Part shown: piece by piece, positions 1 through 8,719 of the stretch
Layout of the letters: each line of letters begins with the position of its first letter
Position numbering within the stretch: the stretch's first letter is position 1
Origin: Xanthomonas sp. 3793
GTDB lineage: Bacteria > Pseudomonadota > Gammaproteobacteria > Xanthomonadales > Xanthomonadaceae
Length of the DNA stretch: 64,000 nucleotides
NCBI RefSeq assembly: GCF_024806835.1
Contig: NZ_JANTYU010000004.1
Span: 496,001-560,000, forward strand
Direction: 5' to 3'
The notes under the pieces: model-generated
Told to the model about the DNA's origin: nothing
The model's database searches: none
The model's input: the letters and a program-made list of their open reading frames with translations, nothing else
Translations under genes and position numbers: made by a program

Positions 1-465
1 GAGGTCTCAAGCGCACCCTCATCCGGCGCTGCGCGCCACCTTCTCCCGCCTGGCGGGAGAAGGACAAGCAGTCGAGCTGGCGCTTGAAGCCCCGCTCCGG
101 TCGGGGCGAGGAGGTACGGTTTGGGCGGCGCTGGCGCGCGTGCCTGGAGCGTCCGCGTCGCCAACGCGGACGTGGACGCGCGCGGGCTTTAGGTGAGGGT
201 ACGGGCGACGCTTTCGTGTCGTTCAAACTACACGAGGCCTCAAGCGCACCCTCATCCGGCGCTGCGCGCCACCTTCTCCCGCCTGGCGGGAGAAGGACAA
301 GCAGTCGAGCTGGCGCTTGAAGCCCCGCTCCCGGCGGGGCGAGGAGGCACGGTTTGCGCGCCAGTGGCGCGCGTGCCCTGGAGCGCCCGCGTCGCCAACG
401 CGGGCTGGGCGCGCAGCGGGGGTCGGGGTGCAGGTACGGGCAAAGCGCGCGTGTCGTTCAAACTG
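1..465. repeat. Tandem pair of a 233-bp intergenic repeat unit
   Basis: Two copies lie head to tail. One starts at or before base 1 with GAGGTCTCAAGCGCACCCTC, and the next starts at 234 with GAGGCCTCAAGCGCACCCTC. Each contains a short hairpin (CTTCTCCCGCC / GGCGGGAGAAG), a GCGCGCCAC stretch, and a tail ending in TCGTGTCGTTCAAACT. The first 100 bases of the copies are nearly identical; they diverge more afterwards. The second copy runs up to the alr stop codon. No coding potential is convincing: all six frames give short Arg/Ala/Pro-rich translations. Confidence 0.85.
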
Positions 466-1558
466 CCGATCTTTCAACTGCTGCAGCCTCGCCCACATAC
501 ACGCGAGGCACGCGCTTGAGTCCGCACAGCAGCTGATACGCGCTGACATTGCACTGCGTCGCCAGCGGGCTGACGCGCGGCGCATCGCCCCATAGCTGTA
601 CGCTAGCACCGATGTCGGCCTGCGGGTGGTCGGTAAGATCCACGGTGAGCATGTCCATCGACACGCGGCCGATCAGCGGGCAGACCTGGCCGTTCACCAG
701 CACCGGCGTGCCGTTGGGCGCGAACTGGGGGTACCCGTCGGCATAGCCCATCGCCACCACGCCCACACGCGTCGGGCGCTCGGCCACGAAGCGTGCGCCG
801 TAGCCCACCGGCTCGCCGGCCGGCAGGTCGCGCACGCTGATGATGCGCGAGCGCAGCGTCATCACCGGGCGCAGCTGCGTGGTGAGCTCGGTGTCCTGCG
901 GGAACGGGTTTGCGCCGTACAGCATCAGGCCCGGACGCGACCAATCGTTGCGCAGCGCCGGCCAGCCCAGCAGGCCAGGAGAATTACGGATGCTGGTTTC
1001 CGCACGCATGCCGCCAGCGGTCAGCGCAAACGCCACTGCCTGTTCGTCGGTGCGGCTGCATTCCAGCTCGTCGGCGCGCGCCAGATGTGTCATCAACACC
1101 ACCGAGGCGATCTGCGGCAATCCGCGCAGGCGCAGCCAGGCGGCGCGGAAGTCTTCCGGCGACAGCCCCAGCCGGTGCATGCCGCTGTCCAGCTTCAACC
1201 AGATGCGCAGCGGCCGCGGGCTTTGGAACTCGGCCAGCGCGCGTACCTGTTGCGGCGTGGCCACCACCGTCCACAACGCGTGCTCTGCGATCAGGCGCAG
1301 CTCGTCCTGTTCGAAGAAGCCTTCCAGCAACAGGATCGGCGCGCGGATGCCGGCCTGGCGCAGTTCCAGCGCTTCTTCGATGCACGCCACCGCAAAGCCG
1401 TCGGCTTCCGGCTCCAACGCCTGCGCGCAACGCACCGCGCCGTGCCCGTAGGCATCGGCCTTGACCACCGCCAGCGCCTTGCCGCTGCCCAGCTGCCTGG
1501 CCAGGCGGTAGTTGTGACGCAACGCATCCAGATCGATCGACGCTTGCGCAGGACGCAC
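458..1558 (-). CDS. alr: Alanine racemase (catabolic, DadX type)
   Basis: PLP-dependent racemase interconverting L- and D-alanine in the cytoplasm; D-alanine feeds peptidoglycan or is oxidised by the neighbouring DadA. The 366-residue length fits the family. The PLP lysine is K33 in the motif [10 protein letters not shown], and the second catalytic residue is the Tyr in PVGYGARF, followed by the MGYADGYP segment. The GTG start overlaps the dadA stop by one base (TAGTG), so the two are translationally coupled with dadA first. Linkage to dadA and an Lrp-family regulator suggests the catabolic isozyme, although it may be the only racemase in the cell; that cannot be judged here. Confidence 0.95.
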   Translation of the reverse strand: MRPAQASIDLDALRHNYRLARQLGSGKALAVVKADAYGHGAVRCAQALEPEADGFAVACIEEALELRQAGIRAPILLLEGFFEQDELRLIAEHALWTVVATPQQVRALAEFQSPRPLRIWLKLDSGMHRLGLSPEDFRAAWLRLRGLPQIASVVLMTHLARADELECSRTDEQAVAFALTAGGMRAETSIRNSPGLLGWPALRNDWSRPGLMLYGANPFPQDTELTTQLRPVMTLRSRIISVRDLPAGEPVGYGARFVAERPTRVGVVAMGYADGYPQFAPNGTPVLVNGQVCPLIGRVSMDMLTVDLTDHPQADIGASVQLWGDAPRVSPLATQCNVSAYQLLCGLKRVPRVYVGEAAAVERSAV

Positions 1559-2847
1559 TACGCGGCCTCCCGCTGCGGGCGCTGGCTGCGCGTGGACAGG
1601 TAACGGAAGACGTCCAGACCCTCGGTATCGATCTCGGGCGTGCGGCCCTGCATCAGGTCGGCCAGGTAGCGCCCGGAGCCGCAGGCCATGGTCCAGCCCA
1701 GCGTGCCGTGGCCGGTATTGAGGAACAGGTTGGCGTACGGGGTGGCGCCCACCACCGGGGTTCCGTCCGGGGTGGCCGGGCGCAGGCCGGTCCAGAACTC
1801 GGCCCGGGCCAGGTCGCCGCCGCCTGGATACAGGTCGTTGACCACCATTTCCAGCGTGGCACGCCGGCGCGGGTTCAACGACAGGTCAAAGCCCGCCACC
1901 TCGGCCATGCCGCCCACGCGGATACGGTCGTCGAAGCGGGTCAGCGCGATCTTGTAGCTCTCGTCCAGCACGGTGGAGGTCGGTGCGCGCGCGGCATCGA
2001 CGATCGGGATCGTCAGCGAGTAGCCCTTGAGCGGGTAGACCGGCAGATGCAGGCCGAGCGACAGCAGCAGGTCGGCCGAATAGCTGCCCAACGCCAGCAC
2101 GTAGCGGTCGGCGGTTTCCATGCGGCCATCGATCTGCACGCCGGTGACGCGGCCACCGCTGTGTTCCAGGCGCTCGATCTGCTGTCCGTAGCGGAACGTG
2201 ACCCCCGCCTGCGCGGCCAGGTCGGCCAGGCGCTGGGTGAACAGGCGGCAGTCGCCGGTCTGGTCTTCGGGCAGCCGCAGCGCGCCGGCCATCTGCGCGC
2301 CGCCGCCGGCCAGGCCAGGCTCGAACTGTGCAATCTGTGCCGGGCTCAGCAGCTCGTACGGCACCCCGTACTGCGCCAGCACCTGGATGTCCTGCGCGGC
2401 GGCATCCAGTTGCTGCTGGGTGCGGAACAACTGCGTGGTGCCAAGCTGGCGGCCTTCGAATTCGATACCGGTGCTGGCGCGCAGCGCGTTCAGGCAGTCG
2501 CGACTGTAGTCGGACATGCGCACCATGCGCGCCTTGTTCACCGCGTAGCGCTCGGCGGTGCAGTTGCGCAGCATCTGGCTGAGCCATGCCAGCTGGCGCA
2601 GGTCGCGCGTGGGGCGGATCGACAGCGGTGCGTGCTGCTCGAACAGCCACTTCACCGCCTTGCCGGGCACCCCTGGCGCGGCCCACGGCGAGGTGTAGCC
2701 GAACGAGAGCTGGCCGGCATTGGCATAGCTGGTTTCCAGCGCAGCCGCCGGCTGGCGGTCGACCACGGTGACCTCGCAGCCCGCCTGGGCCAGATACCAC
2801 GCGCTGGTGGTGCCGATGACGCCGCTACCGAGAATGAGCACCCGCAT
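1558..2847 (-). CDS. dadA: D-amino acid dehydrogenase, small subunit
   Basis: FAD-dependent membrane-associated dehydrogenase that deaminates D-alanine and other D-amino acids to 2-oxo acids, passing electrons to the respiratory chain. At 429 residues it matches E. coli DadA (about 432). The N-terminus carries the FAD-binding glycine motif ([14 protein letters not shown]), and a second FAD contact lies near the C-terminus ([16 protein letters not shown]). AGGAG sits 7 bases upstream of the ATG. It is the first gene of a two-gene operon with alr and is divergent from the Lrp-type regulator, the usual arrangement for L-alanine catabolism. Confidence 0.95.
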   Translation of the reverse strand: MRVLILGSGVIGTTSAWYLAQAGCEVTVVDRQPAAALETSYANAGQLSFGYTSPWAAPGVPGKAVKWLFEQHAPLSIRPTRDLRQLAWLSQMLRNCTAERYAVNKARMVRMSDYSRDCLNALRASTGIEFEGRQLGTTQLFRTQQQLDAAAQDIQVLAQYGVPYELLSPAQIAQFEPGLAGGGAQMAGALRLPEDQTGDCRLFTQRLADLAAQAGVTFRYGQQIERLEHSGGRVTGVQIDGRMETADRYVLALGSYSADLLLSLGLHLPVYPLKGYSLTIPIVDAARAPTSTVLDESYKIALTRFDDRIRVGGMAEVAGFDLSLNPRRRATLEMVVNDLYPGGGDLARAEFWTGLRPATPDGTPVVGATPYANLFLNTGHGTLGWTMACGSGRYLADLMQGRTPEIDTEGLDVFRYLSTRSQRPQREAA

Positions 2848-2994
2848 GTCGCTCTCCTGAAAGGGTATTCCCCCACAACCACGCGCTAGGGGAGACAGTT
2901 AGACGCAGTATATTGCGATCCAGGCAGTGTCATTTCTGGAATAGACACAGCTTCGCAGTGAAACTTCCTGTCAAATCTTGTGGAGACAAACCCC
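2848..2994. promoter_or_regulatory. Divergent promoter region between dadA and the Lrp-type regulator
   Basis: A 147-base intergenic region that is richer in A+T than its surroundings, with stretches such as AGTATATTGCG and TTTCTGGAATAG. By analogy with dadAX systems it is the expected place for Lrp binding and amino-acid-responsive control of dadA-alr. No operator is assigned with confidence. Confidence 0.5.
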
Positions 2995-3474
2995 ATGCCC
3001 ACCCGCGCCCGCGAGCTGGACAAGATCGACCGCAAGATCCTGCGCATCCTGCAGCAGGAGGGGCGGATCTCGTTTACCGAACTGGGCGAACGGGTGGGCC
3101 TGTCGACCACGCCATGCACCGAGCGCGTGCGCCGGCTGGAGCGCGATGGCGCCATCACCGGCTACTACGCGCGGCTGGACCCGCACTATCTCAAGGCCAG
3201 CCTGCTGGTCTTCGTGGAGATCAGCCTGGCCTACAAATCCGGCGACATCTTCGAGGAGTTCCGCCGCGCCGCCCTCAAGCTGCCCAATGTGCTGGAGTGC
3301 CACCTGGTCTCCGGCGATTTCGACTACCTGCTCAAGGCCCGCATCAGCGAGATGGCGTCCTATCGCAAGTTGCTTGGCAGCACCTTGCTCACCTTGCCGC
3401 ATGTGCGCGAATCCAAGAGCTATATCGTGATGGAAGAGGTCAAGGAGACCTTGGCGTTGCCGATTGAGGGCTGA
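2995..3474 (+). CDS. Lrp/AsnC family transcriptional regulator
   Basis: A 159-residue DNA-binding regulator. The N-terminal winged helix-turn-helix (about residues 6-55, IDRKILRILQQEG followed by a recognition helix with VGLSTTPCTERV) and the C-terminal RAM ligand-binding fold (about 65-150) are both complete. The ATG at 2995 was chosen because GGAGA lies 8 bases upstream; an in-frame GTG at 2980 would add five residues but has no better site. It is divergent from dadA-alr, so it probably senses alanine or another amino acid and controls that operon, as Lrp, BkdR and DadR relatives do. Target and ligand are inferred from position. Confidence 0.93.
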   Translation: MPTRARELDKIDRKILRILQQEGRISFTELGERVGLSTTPCTERVRRLERDGAITGYYARLDPHYLKASLLVFVEISLAYKSGDIFEEFRRAALKLPNVLECHLVSGDFDYLLKARISEMASYRKLLGSTLLTLPHVRESKSYIVMEEVKETLALPIEG

Positions 3475-3494
3475 GATTCGGGATTCGGGATTGG
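3475..3494. repeat. Short GATTCGG-type tandem repeat at a gene 3' end
   Basis: GATTCGGGATTCGGGATT immediately follows the stop codon of the Lrp-type gene. The reverse complement of the same short iteration occurs at 19059-19085, beside the 3' end of the antiporter gene. It is a small intergenic iteration of unknown role. Confidence 0.6.
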
Positions 3495-3506
3495 TAACAG
3501 CGTGGG

Positions 3507-3938
3507 TCAGCGCACCACGCGCATGCCGTCGCCGGCCGGGACCGCGTCGTAATAGCGCCCGGTCTTGGTATCCAGCACCCGGTTGGCACCGGCCGGCTGC
3601 ATGCCCTGCAGCAAGCGGCCATTACGGTCGTAGACCATCGGCGCACTGGCCGGCGCAACCTGGCTGCCGGCCGGTGCCACCGGCGTCTGTGCCGGGCCAC
3701 GGGTCGGAATGGTGGGCGCGGACGGGCGCTGCCCGAGCTGCGAGGGCACCGGAGCCGTGGCCGGCGCAGGCTGCACGGCGCGTGGCGCCGTCAGCGTGGG
3801 CTGCGCCGGAGCCGGTGTCGTGACCGGCTGCAGGGTACTGGAAGAGCGTGTGGTGGTAGCCGATTGCGCTGCTACCGCGCCGGTGGCAACCAACAGGCCA
3901 CACAGCAGCAGGCCGCGCGTTGAAGAAGGGATCGCCAT
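3507..3938 (-). CDS. Secreted Pro/Ala/Thr-rich protein, function unknown
   Basis: A 143-residue product beginning with a Sec-type signal peptide (MAIPSSTRGLLLCGLLVATG, cleavage probably after AVA or VAA). A low-complexity Ala/Pro/Thr/Gln-rich region of about 80 residues follows, then a compact C-terminal segment of about 40 residues (MVYDRNGRLLQ to DGMRVVR) that may be the only folded part. The Pro-rich stretch could span the periplasm or cell wall. No family is recognised. The ATG at 3938 was chosen because it gives a clean signal peptide; upstream sequence in this frame is intergenic repeat. Confidence 0.7.
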   Translation of the reverse strand: MAIPSSTRGLLLCGLLVATGAVAAQSATTTRSSSTLQPVTTPAPAQPTLTAPRAVQPAPATAPVPSQLGQRPSAPTIPTRGPAQTPVAPAGSQVAPASAPMVYDRNGRLLQGMQPAGANRVLDTKTGRYYDAVPAGDGMRVVR

Positions 3939-4358
3939 GACGGACACCGTGCTTGATCGAGGAGTATTCACTGGATGGGGGCACCGGCGTGCTGCGGCAA
4001 TGCATCGGGTCGGCGGTGGCCTGAACGCGTTCGCGAGATGAGTGCGGCGCGAAAAGCACGTCCTTCTCCCATGGGGAGAAGGTGGCGCGCAGCGCCGGAT
4101 GAGGGTGCGTGCGAGGCCTGGCAACCAGTGCTGCGTCATGGCTTCGCTGCCGTACCCCACCCCAACCCCCGCTCCGCGCCCCGGCCTGCGCCACCGGCGC
4201 AGGCGCGCCAAGGCACGCGCGCCAGTGGCGCGCAAGCTGTGCCGTGGCGCCCCGGCGGGAAAGGGGCTTGGTCTCCCCGCACGCTTGAACCACGCGGACT
4301 ACGCCCACATCACAGGTGCAGGCGCGGCACCCTGCCAGCGCGCGCATGCGAGAACCCC
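3939..4358. repeat. Intergenic region with an inverted copy of the 233-bp repeat family
   Basis: About 420 bases without a convincing gene. From about 4059 to 4290 it matches the reverse complement of the repeat at 1-465: first CCTTCTCC..GGAGAAGGTGGCGCGCAGC and GGATGAGGGTGCG, then CCACCCCAACCCCCGCTCC, GCACGCGCGCCAGTGGCGCG and CCCCGGCGGG. The order is that expected if the unit is circularly permuted relative to the tandem pair. The promoter for msrB is presumably in or near it; none was pinpointed. Confidence 0.75.
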
Positions 4359-4823
4359 ATGAGCCAGTTCGACCTGACCCCTCCCTCCCCTGCCCAGCGC
4401 GATGCCCTGATCGCCGGGCTCAGCGACGAGGAACAGCGCGTGCTGCTGCACCATGGCACCGAGGCGCCGTTCTGCGGGGTGTTCCTGGACAACAAGCTGG
4501 ACGGGGTCTACACCTGCCGGCTGTGCGGGTTGCCGCTGTTCCGTTCCAGCGCCAAGTTCGAATCCGGCACCGGCTGGCCGAGCTTCTTCGCCCCTTACGA
4601 TGCCGCGCATGTGCGCGAAATCCGCGATATCAGCTACGGCATGATCCGCACTGAAATCGTCTGCGCACGCTGCGATAGCCACCTGGGCCACGTGTTCCCC
4701 GACGGCCCGCCGCCGACCGGTGAGCGCCATTGCCTCAACTCGGTGTCGCTGGGCTTTACCGAAAACGGCCAGGCGTTGCCCAACCCGCTGCAGCGCGGCG
4801 GTGCCGAAGCGCAGCCGGCCTGA
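4359..4823 (+). CDS. msrB: Peptide-methionine (R)-S-oxide reductase MsrB
   Basis: Reduces the R epimer of methionine sulfoxide in proteins, repairing oxidative damage in the cytoplasm. The 154-residue SelR domain is complete. Four zinc-binding cysteines form two CxxC pairs (C53/C56 and C102/C105), GTGWPSF is the substrate-binding motif, and the catalytic cysteine is C125 in RHCLNS. The ATG at 4359 matches the normal start of the family; the frame is open further upstream, but that is repeat DNA. Its stop overlaps the ATG of the decayed gene that follows (TGATG). Confidence 0.96.
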   Translation: MSQFDLTPPSPAQRDALIAGLSDEEQRVLLHHGTEAPFCGVFLDNKLDGVYTCRLCGLPLFRSSAKFESGTGWPSFFAPYDAAHVREIRDISYGMIRTEIVCARCDSHLGHVFPDGPPPTGERHCLNSVSLGFTENGQALPNPLQRGGAEAQPA

Positions 4824-5103
4824 TGAAACGCAGCGGTCCGGCAAGCTCGCTGAGCAGCTGAGCCAGGCAGGCAGCCCGTTGGACGCGGTGGCCTGGCGTT
4901 GCGGCACGCGTACGATCGTCATCCGCGTCGATCCGGCCACCGATGTGGTGCAGCTAAGCGTCGATGGCCGCACGTTGACCCTGCTCAACGCCCGGGCCGC
5001 CTCCGGGGCGCGGTTTGCCGACGCGCAGGGCGAGCAGTTCCGGGAGCCTGCCGGCGAGGCGACGCCGTCGCTGGCAGGCGGCGAAGCGGTGGTGCGTGCA
5101 TGA
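4823..5103 (+). pseudogene. Decayed MliC-like (lysozyme inhibitor) gene
   Basis: An ATG overlapping the msrB stop opens a 12-codon frame (MKRSGPASSLSS, then stop). In the +2 frame, from about 4840, the sequence reads like an MliC-type lysozyme inhibitor domain: AWRCGT, then a beta-strand-like VVQLSVDGRTLTL, SGARF and QGEQF, ending at 5103. MliC proteins normally follow this with Trp and a Lys-Gly pair and end in a second cysteine. Here the Trp is Arg, the Lys is Ala and the C-terminal Cys is missing. The lipoprotein signal is also absent. A frameshift or deletion near 4835-4862 plus later drift would explain this; the family assignment is tentative. Confidence 0.5.
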
Positions 5104-5222
5104 GGCCGCCACGACAATCGGCTGAGCATTCAGTTACAGCGCACATCTTCACGCCGCGCGCTTCAAGAATCCGCCGCGCAAGCCGAAACAACTAGCACTC
5201 CCAGATTGCTTCCGGCTTCGCC

Positions 5223-6077
5223 ATGCTCATCATCGTTGGCTTCATTGTCGTCATCGTCAGCGTCCTCGGCGGCTACGTGCTGTCGCACGGCAAGCTGGGC
5301 GCGTTGTGGCAGCCGTACGAGCTGATGATCATCGGTGGCGCGGCATTCGGTGCGTTCCTGGTCAGTACCCCGGGCAAGATCGTCAAAGAGACCTTCAGCA
5401 GCATCATGGGCGTGTTCAAGGGCCCGCAGTACAAGTCCGAGGACTACAAGGACACTCTGAGCCTGGTCTACGAACTGTTGAACAAGGCACGTCGCGACGG
5501 CTTCATGGCGCTGGAAGACCATGTCGAAAAACCCCAGGACAGCACCATTTTCGGCAACTACCCCAAGGTGGTGGCCGACCATCACCTGCTGGACTTCATC
5601 ACCGACTGCCTGCGCCTGATGATCGGCAGCAACATCGAGCCGCACGAACTGGAGCCGCTGCTCGAGCTGGAGCTGGAAAAGCATCACCACGAGGCGATGG
5701 CGCCGGCGCATGCGCTGAGCAAGGTGTCCGACGGCCTGCCCGGCTTCGGCATCGTGGCGGCGGTGCTCGGCATCGTGATCACCATGGGTTCGATCGGCGG
5801 CCCGATCGAAGAGATCGGCCACCATGTCGGCGCCGCACTGGTCGGCACCTTCCTGGGCATCCTGCTGGCGTATGGCTTCGTGGCGCCGCTGTCGGCGGCG
5901 ATGGAAGCGCGCGCCGACCAGGACGGACGCATCTACGAGGCGGTCAAGACCGCCCTGCTGGCCTGCCTGCGCGGCTACAACCCGAAGATCGCGCTGGAAT
6001 TCGCGCGCAAGACCCTGCCCTCCAACGTGCGTCCGAGCTTCGGCGATTTCGAAACGCACCTGAAGACGATCAAGTAG
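5223..6077 (+). CDS. motA: Flagellar motor stator protein MotA
   Basis: Inner-membrane stator subunit that conducts ions with MotB and turns the flagellar rotor. At 284 residues it is close to E. coli MotA (295). Membrane segments lie at about residues 1-22, 33-52, 170-192 and 200-222. The mechanistically important prolines appear in SDGLPGFG and YGFVAPLS, and the cytoplasmic loop between helices 2 and 3 carries the charged residues that contact FliG. It lies 10 bases upstream of motB and is presumably cotranscribed. No flagellar sigma-28 promoter could be identified by eye upstream. Confidence 0.97.
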   Translation: MLIIVGFIVVIVSVLGGYVLSHGKLGALWQPYELMIIGGAAFGAFLVSTPGKIVKETFSSIMGVFKGPQYKSEDYKDTLSLVYELLNKARRDGFMALEDHVEKPQDSTIFGNYPKVVADHHLLDFITDCLRLMIGSNIEPHELEPLLELELEKHHHEAMAPAHALSKVSDGLPGFGIVAAVLGIVITMGSIGGPIEEIGHHVGAALVGTFLGILLAYGFVAPLSAAMEARADQDGRIYEAVKTALLACLRGYNPKIALEFARKTLPSNVRPSFGDFETHLKTIK

Positions 6078-6087
6078 GGCCACGGTC

Positions 6088-7260
6088 ATGGCCGAGGCCA
6101 AATCCACCGTCGTCATCCGACGGGTCAAGAAGGTCCAGGGCGGCGGCCACCATGGCGGCGCATGGAAAGTGGCGTTTGCCGACTTCGTGACCGCGATGAT
6201 GGCCTTCTTCCTGGTGCTGTGGCTGATGGCTGCCACCACCAAGGAACAGCGCGCGGCGATCTCCGAATACTTCCGCAATCCCAGCCCGTTGTCCGGCAAA
6301 TCGCCGGCGCCTTCGCCCGGCATGAACGGCCCCGGGGGCGCCAGCACCTCGATGATCAAGCTCGGCGGCACCGCCGACATGGCCAAGGGACAGAAGGACG
6401 AGATGGGCCGCAAGCGCGACAACGCGGCCGATACCGACGTGGACAGCCGCGCCAAGGACAAGAAGCGCCTGGAGGCGCTGATGCAGGACCTGAAGGAAGC
6501 CATCGACAAGAGCCAGGCGCTGGAGCCGTTCAAGGACCAGCTGCTGCTCGACCTCACGCCCGATGGCCTGCGCATCCAGATCGTGGACAAGCAGAACCGC
6601 CCGATGTTCGATATCGGCCGCGATCAGCTCAAGCCGTACACGGTGGACATCCTGCGCGAGCTGTCCAGCTTCATCAATCAGGTGCCCAACCACATCAGCA
6701 TCACCGGCCACACCGACACCACCGCCTACAGCAGCGATGCTGGCTATACCAACTGGGAACTCAGCGCCGACCGCGCCAATGCCGCACGGCGTGCGCTGGT
6801 GGGGGGCGGCATGTCCGACGCCAAGGTGACGCGTGTTGTGGGCCTGTCGTCGTCGGTGCTGTTCGACAAGACCGACCCGCAGAACCCGATCAACCGCCGC
6901 ATCAGCATCGTGGTGATGACCCAGGATGCCGAACAGGCCGCGCTGGCCGGCGCCGGCCAGGGCGTGGCGCTGGGCAAGTCGGTGCACGACGCCGACACCC
7001 AGGTGCCGGACCTCAGCGCCGCTGCCACCGGCACGGCCACCGTGGGCGCGCCAGTGGCTGGCGCTGCGCCGACTGCGACGGCGACACCGGCTGCCGGGAA
7101 GGCCGCTGCGGGGACCACACCGGTACCGACCGGCACGGCCGCGGCACGCCCCGCCGCACCGCGGGTGTCCTCCAGCGCACAGGTGGCCTCGGCCACCGCA
7201 CTTGCCAAGGCGGCCGAAGCGGCCGTGGCCGCGCCGCGGGTGGCGGTAGAGGGGCAGTAA
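6088..7260 (+). CDS. motB: Flagellar motor stator protein MotB
   Basis: Partner of MotA that anchors the stator to peptidoglycan. The single membrane helix at about residues 27-48 contains the ion-binding aspartate at D32 (AFADFVTAMMAF), the same position as in E. coli. The OmpA-like peptidoglycan-binding domain spans about residues 180-285, with SITGHTDTTAY, NWELSADRAN and NRRISIVVM. Beyond it lies an unusual Ala/Thr/Pro-rich tail of about 95 residues, making the protein 390 residues against about 308 in E. coli. The tail is low complexity and probably disordered. Confidence 0.97.
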   Translation: MAEAKSTVVIRRVKKVQGGGHHGGAWKVAFADFVTAMMAFFLVLWLMAATTKEQRAAISEYFRNPSPLSGKSPAPSPGMNGPGGASTSMIKLGGTADMAKGQKDEMGRKRDNAADTDVDSRAKDKKRLEALMQDLKEAIDKSQALEPFKDQLLLDLTPDGLRIQIVDKQNRPMFDIGRDQLKPYTVDILRELSSFINQVPNHISITGHTDTTAYSSDAGYTNWELSADRANAARRALVGGGMSDAKVTRVVGLSSSVLFDKTDPQNPINRRISIVVMTQDAEQAALAGAGQGVALGKSVHDADTQVPDLSAAATGTATVGAPVAGAAPTATATPAAGKAAAGTTPVPTGTAAARPAAPRVSSSAQVASATALAKAAEAAVAAPRVAVEGQ

Positions 7261-7439
7261 TCGGCCCTGCGGGAGCGGGGATTGGCCAGGTAACCGGCGG
7301 CGTTGAGGTCCGGATCGGCCAGCTGATCGCGCCTGCGGTGCCGGTTCCGCCTGGCTCCGGGACCCGCGATTCCCGCTGCTCATCGCATCGTGAGGCGCAC
7401 GCTCTAGAATGGGCGGCCATTCCCAGCGTCGAGAACACC

Positions 7440-8024
7440 GTGTCCCGCAATTCCAAGGCCAAGCGCGACAAGCGCAAGAAGCAGCAGCCCAAGCGCCCCA
7501 TCGTCCGTCTGGGCCAGGCGCCCCAGGTCACCAACCATGCCGTGCTGCAGGACGCCGACGGTCGCGTCGTGGCCGCGATCGGTCTGCAGGGTGGCAGCGA
7601 GTGGATGCTGTCGATCGGCGGCCAGACCATGGGCAGCGCCGACAACCCGGTGCCGATGCTGGCCATGCTCAAGCACCTGGCCAACCTGCAGGAAGCCGAA
7701 GGCAAGACCATCTCGCTGGAATATTCGACCCAGCTGCAGCAGATGATCGACGACCTGGCCGCCGAAGAAGGCCAGACCGCCGAGGAATATCTGACCAAGC
7801 TGGTGTCCGAGTTCCAGAACGCCGATGCCGATGAAGACGGCGATGCCGACGCCGAAGACGCAGTGGCCGATGCCGGTACCGATGCCGATGCGGAAGATGC
7901 GGCTGGCGACGACGCTGCCGGCGACGACGACAGCGCGGCAGACGCAGACGCCAGCGATGCCACACCCGATGACGCCGACGGCGAGACGGCCGGCAAGAAG
8001 CGCAAGACCTCCAAGAAGGCCTGA
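7440..8024 (+). CDS. Conserved hypothetical protein with basic head and Asp-rich tail
   Basis: A 194-residue protein from a GTG start. The first 22 residues are strongly basic (SKAKRDKRKKQQPKRP), the middle (about 30-125) looks folded (LQGGSEWMLSIGG and a helix-rich region with EEGQTAEEYL), and the last 70 residues are almost entirely Asp/Ala/Glu, ending in a basic KKRKTSKKA. Such charge segregation is seen in nucleic-acid- or ribosome-associated proteins, but no function is assigned. The start was chosen because the basic block begins there and no ATG precedes it. It lies 8 bases upstream of the DUF4031 gene and is probably cotranscribed. Confidence 0.75.
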   Translation: MSRNSKAKRDKRKKQQPKRPIVRLGQAPQVTNHAVLQDADGRVVAAIGLQGGSEWMLSIGGQTMGSADNPVPMLAMLKHLANLQEAEGKTISLEYSTQLQQMIDDLAAEEGQTAEEYLTKLVSEFQNADADEDGDADAEDAVADAGTDADAEDAAGDDAAGDDDSAADADASDATPDDADGETAGKKRKTSKKA

Positions 8025-8032
8025 CCCGGCCG

Positions 8033-8317
8033 ATGGCTGTCTACATCGACGATGCGGTGCATCTGTGGCGCGAGCAGCGCTGGGCGCACCTGCTCGGCGA
8101 TACGCTGGACGAGCTGCATGCCATGGCGGCGCGGCTGGGCATTCCCCGCCGCGCCTTCCAGAACAAGCTCAGCGGCGCGCACTACGACGTGCCCGCACCG
8201 CTACGCGCCGAGGCCATCGCCCTGGGCACCATCCCCATCTCCCGCCATACCGATCGCGCACTGCTCAAGGCGTTGATCGCCAATGCGCGTGCGCAGGCGC
8301 GCGGCCAGGTGCCGTAA
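8033..8317 (+). CDS. DUF4031 domain-containing protein
   Basis: A small cytoplasmic protein of 94 residues that is nearly all one DUF4031 domain, recognisable from the start MAVYIDDAVHLWR, the WAHLLGD..ELHAMAARLGI segment and the ALGTIPISRH motif. The family has no established function. It follows the acidic-tail gene at 8 bases, suggesting an operon. Confidence 0.85.
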   Translation: MAVYIDDAVHLWREQRWAHLLGDTLDELHAMAARLGIPRRAFQNKLSGAHYDVPAPLRAEAIALGTIPISRHTDRALLKALIANARAQARGQVP

Positions 8318-8719
8318 CGCCGGTCCAGCGACACGCCAATCGCGCGCAGCACATCACTGCGGAAAGCGCATCCGCGCAGTCATCGCCAGCACGCAACGCG
8401 TTGGGTCGGCTGGCCGCAGTACGCACTATCGGCACGTGTTGCGGCGCCACATCGAACCGCAGCACCCGCCGCAGATCCGCACGATGACGCAACCCATACC
8501 GGTCGTGCGCCAGCGAGAAACCCATGGCGCTGCAACGACGCCTCAGGCGCGCGCATACGACGCATGCAGGCTTGCAACCGGATGCGGTCTGCGACGCACT
8601 CACCGGTGCGACCGGCGACGCTGCTTCCGCGCCCAAGCACAAGCCTGTCACTATCCAAGCGCCCATCCTCCGGAGCCGTTGCATTGCCTGTTCGCGCCCC
8701 AGCCTCCGACCCACCCTCC
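8318..8719. other. Intergenic region, no feature seen
   Basis: About 400 bases between the DUF4031 gene and the response regulator. Open frames on both strands here give Arg/Ala/Cys-rich translations without domain features. The regulator promoter is presumably inside. Confidence 0.6.

Noticed and set aside
3939-4358. N-terminal extensions of msrB and of the secreted Pro-rich protein into this region
   Set aside because: The region is a copy of the intergenic repeat; the extended translations are not protein-like, and both genes have normal internal starts.
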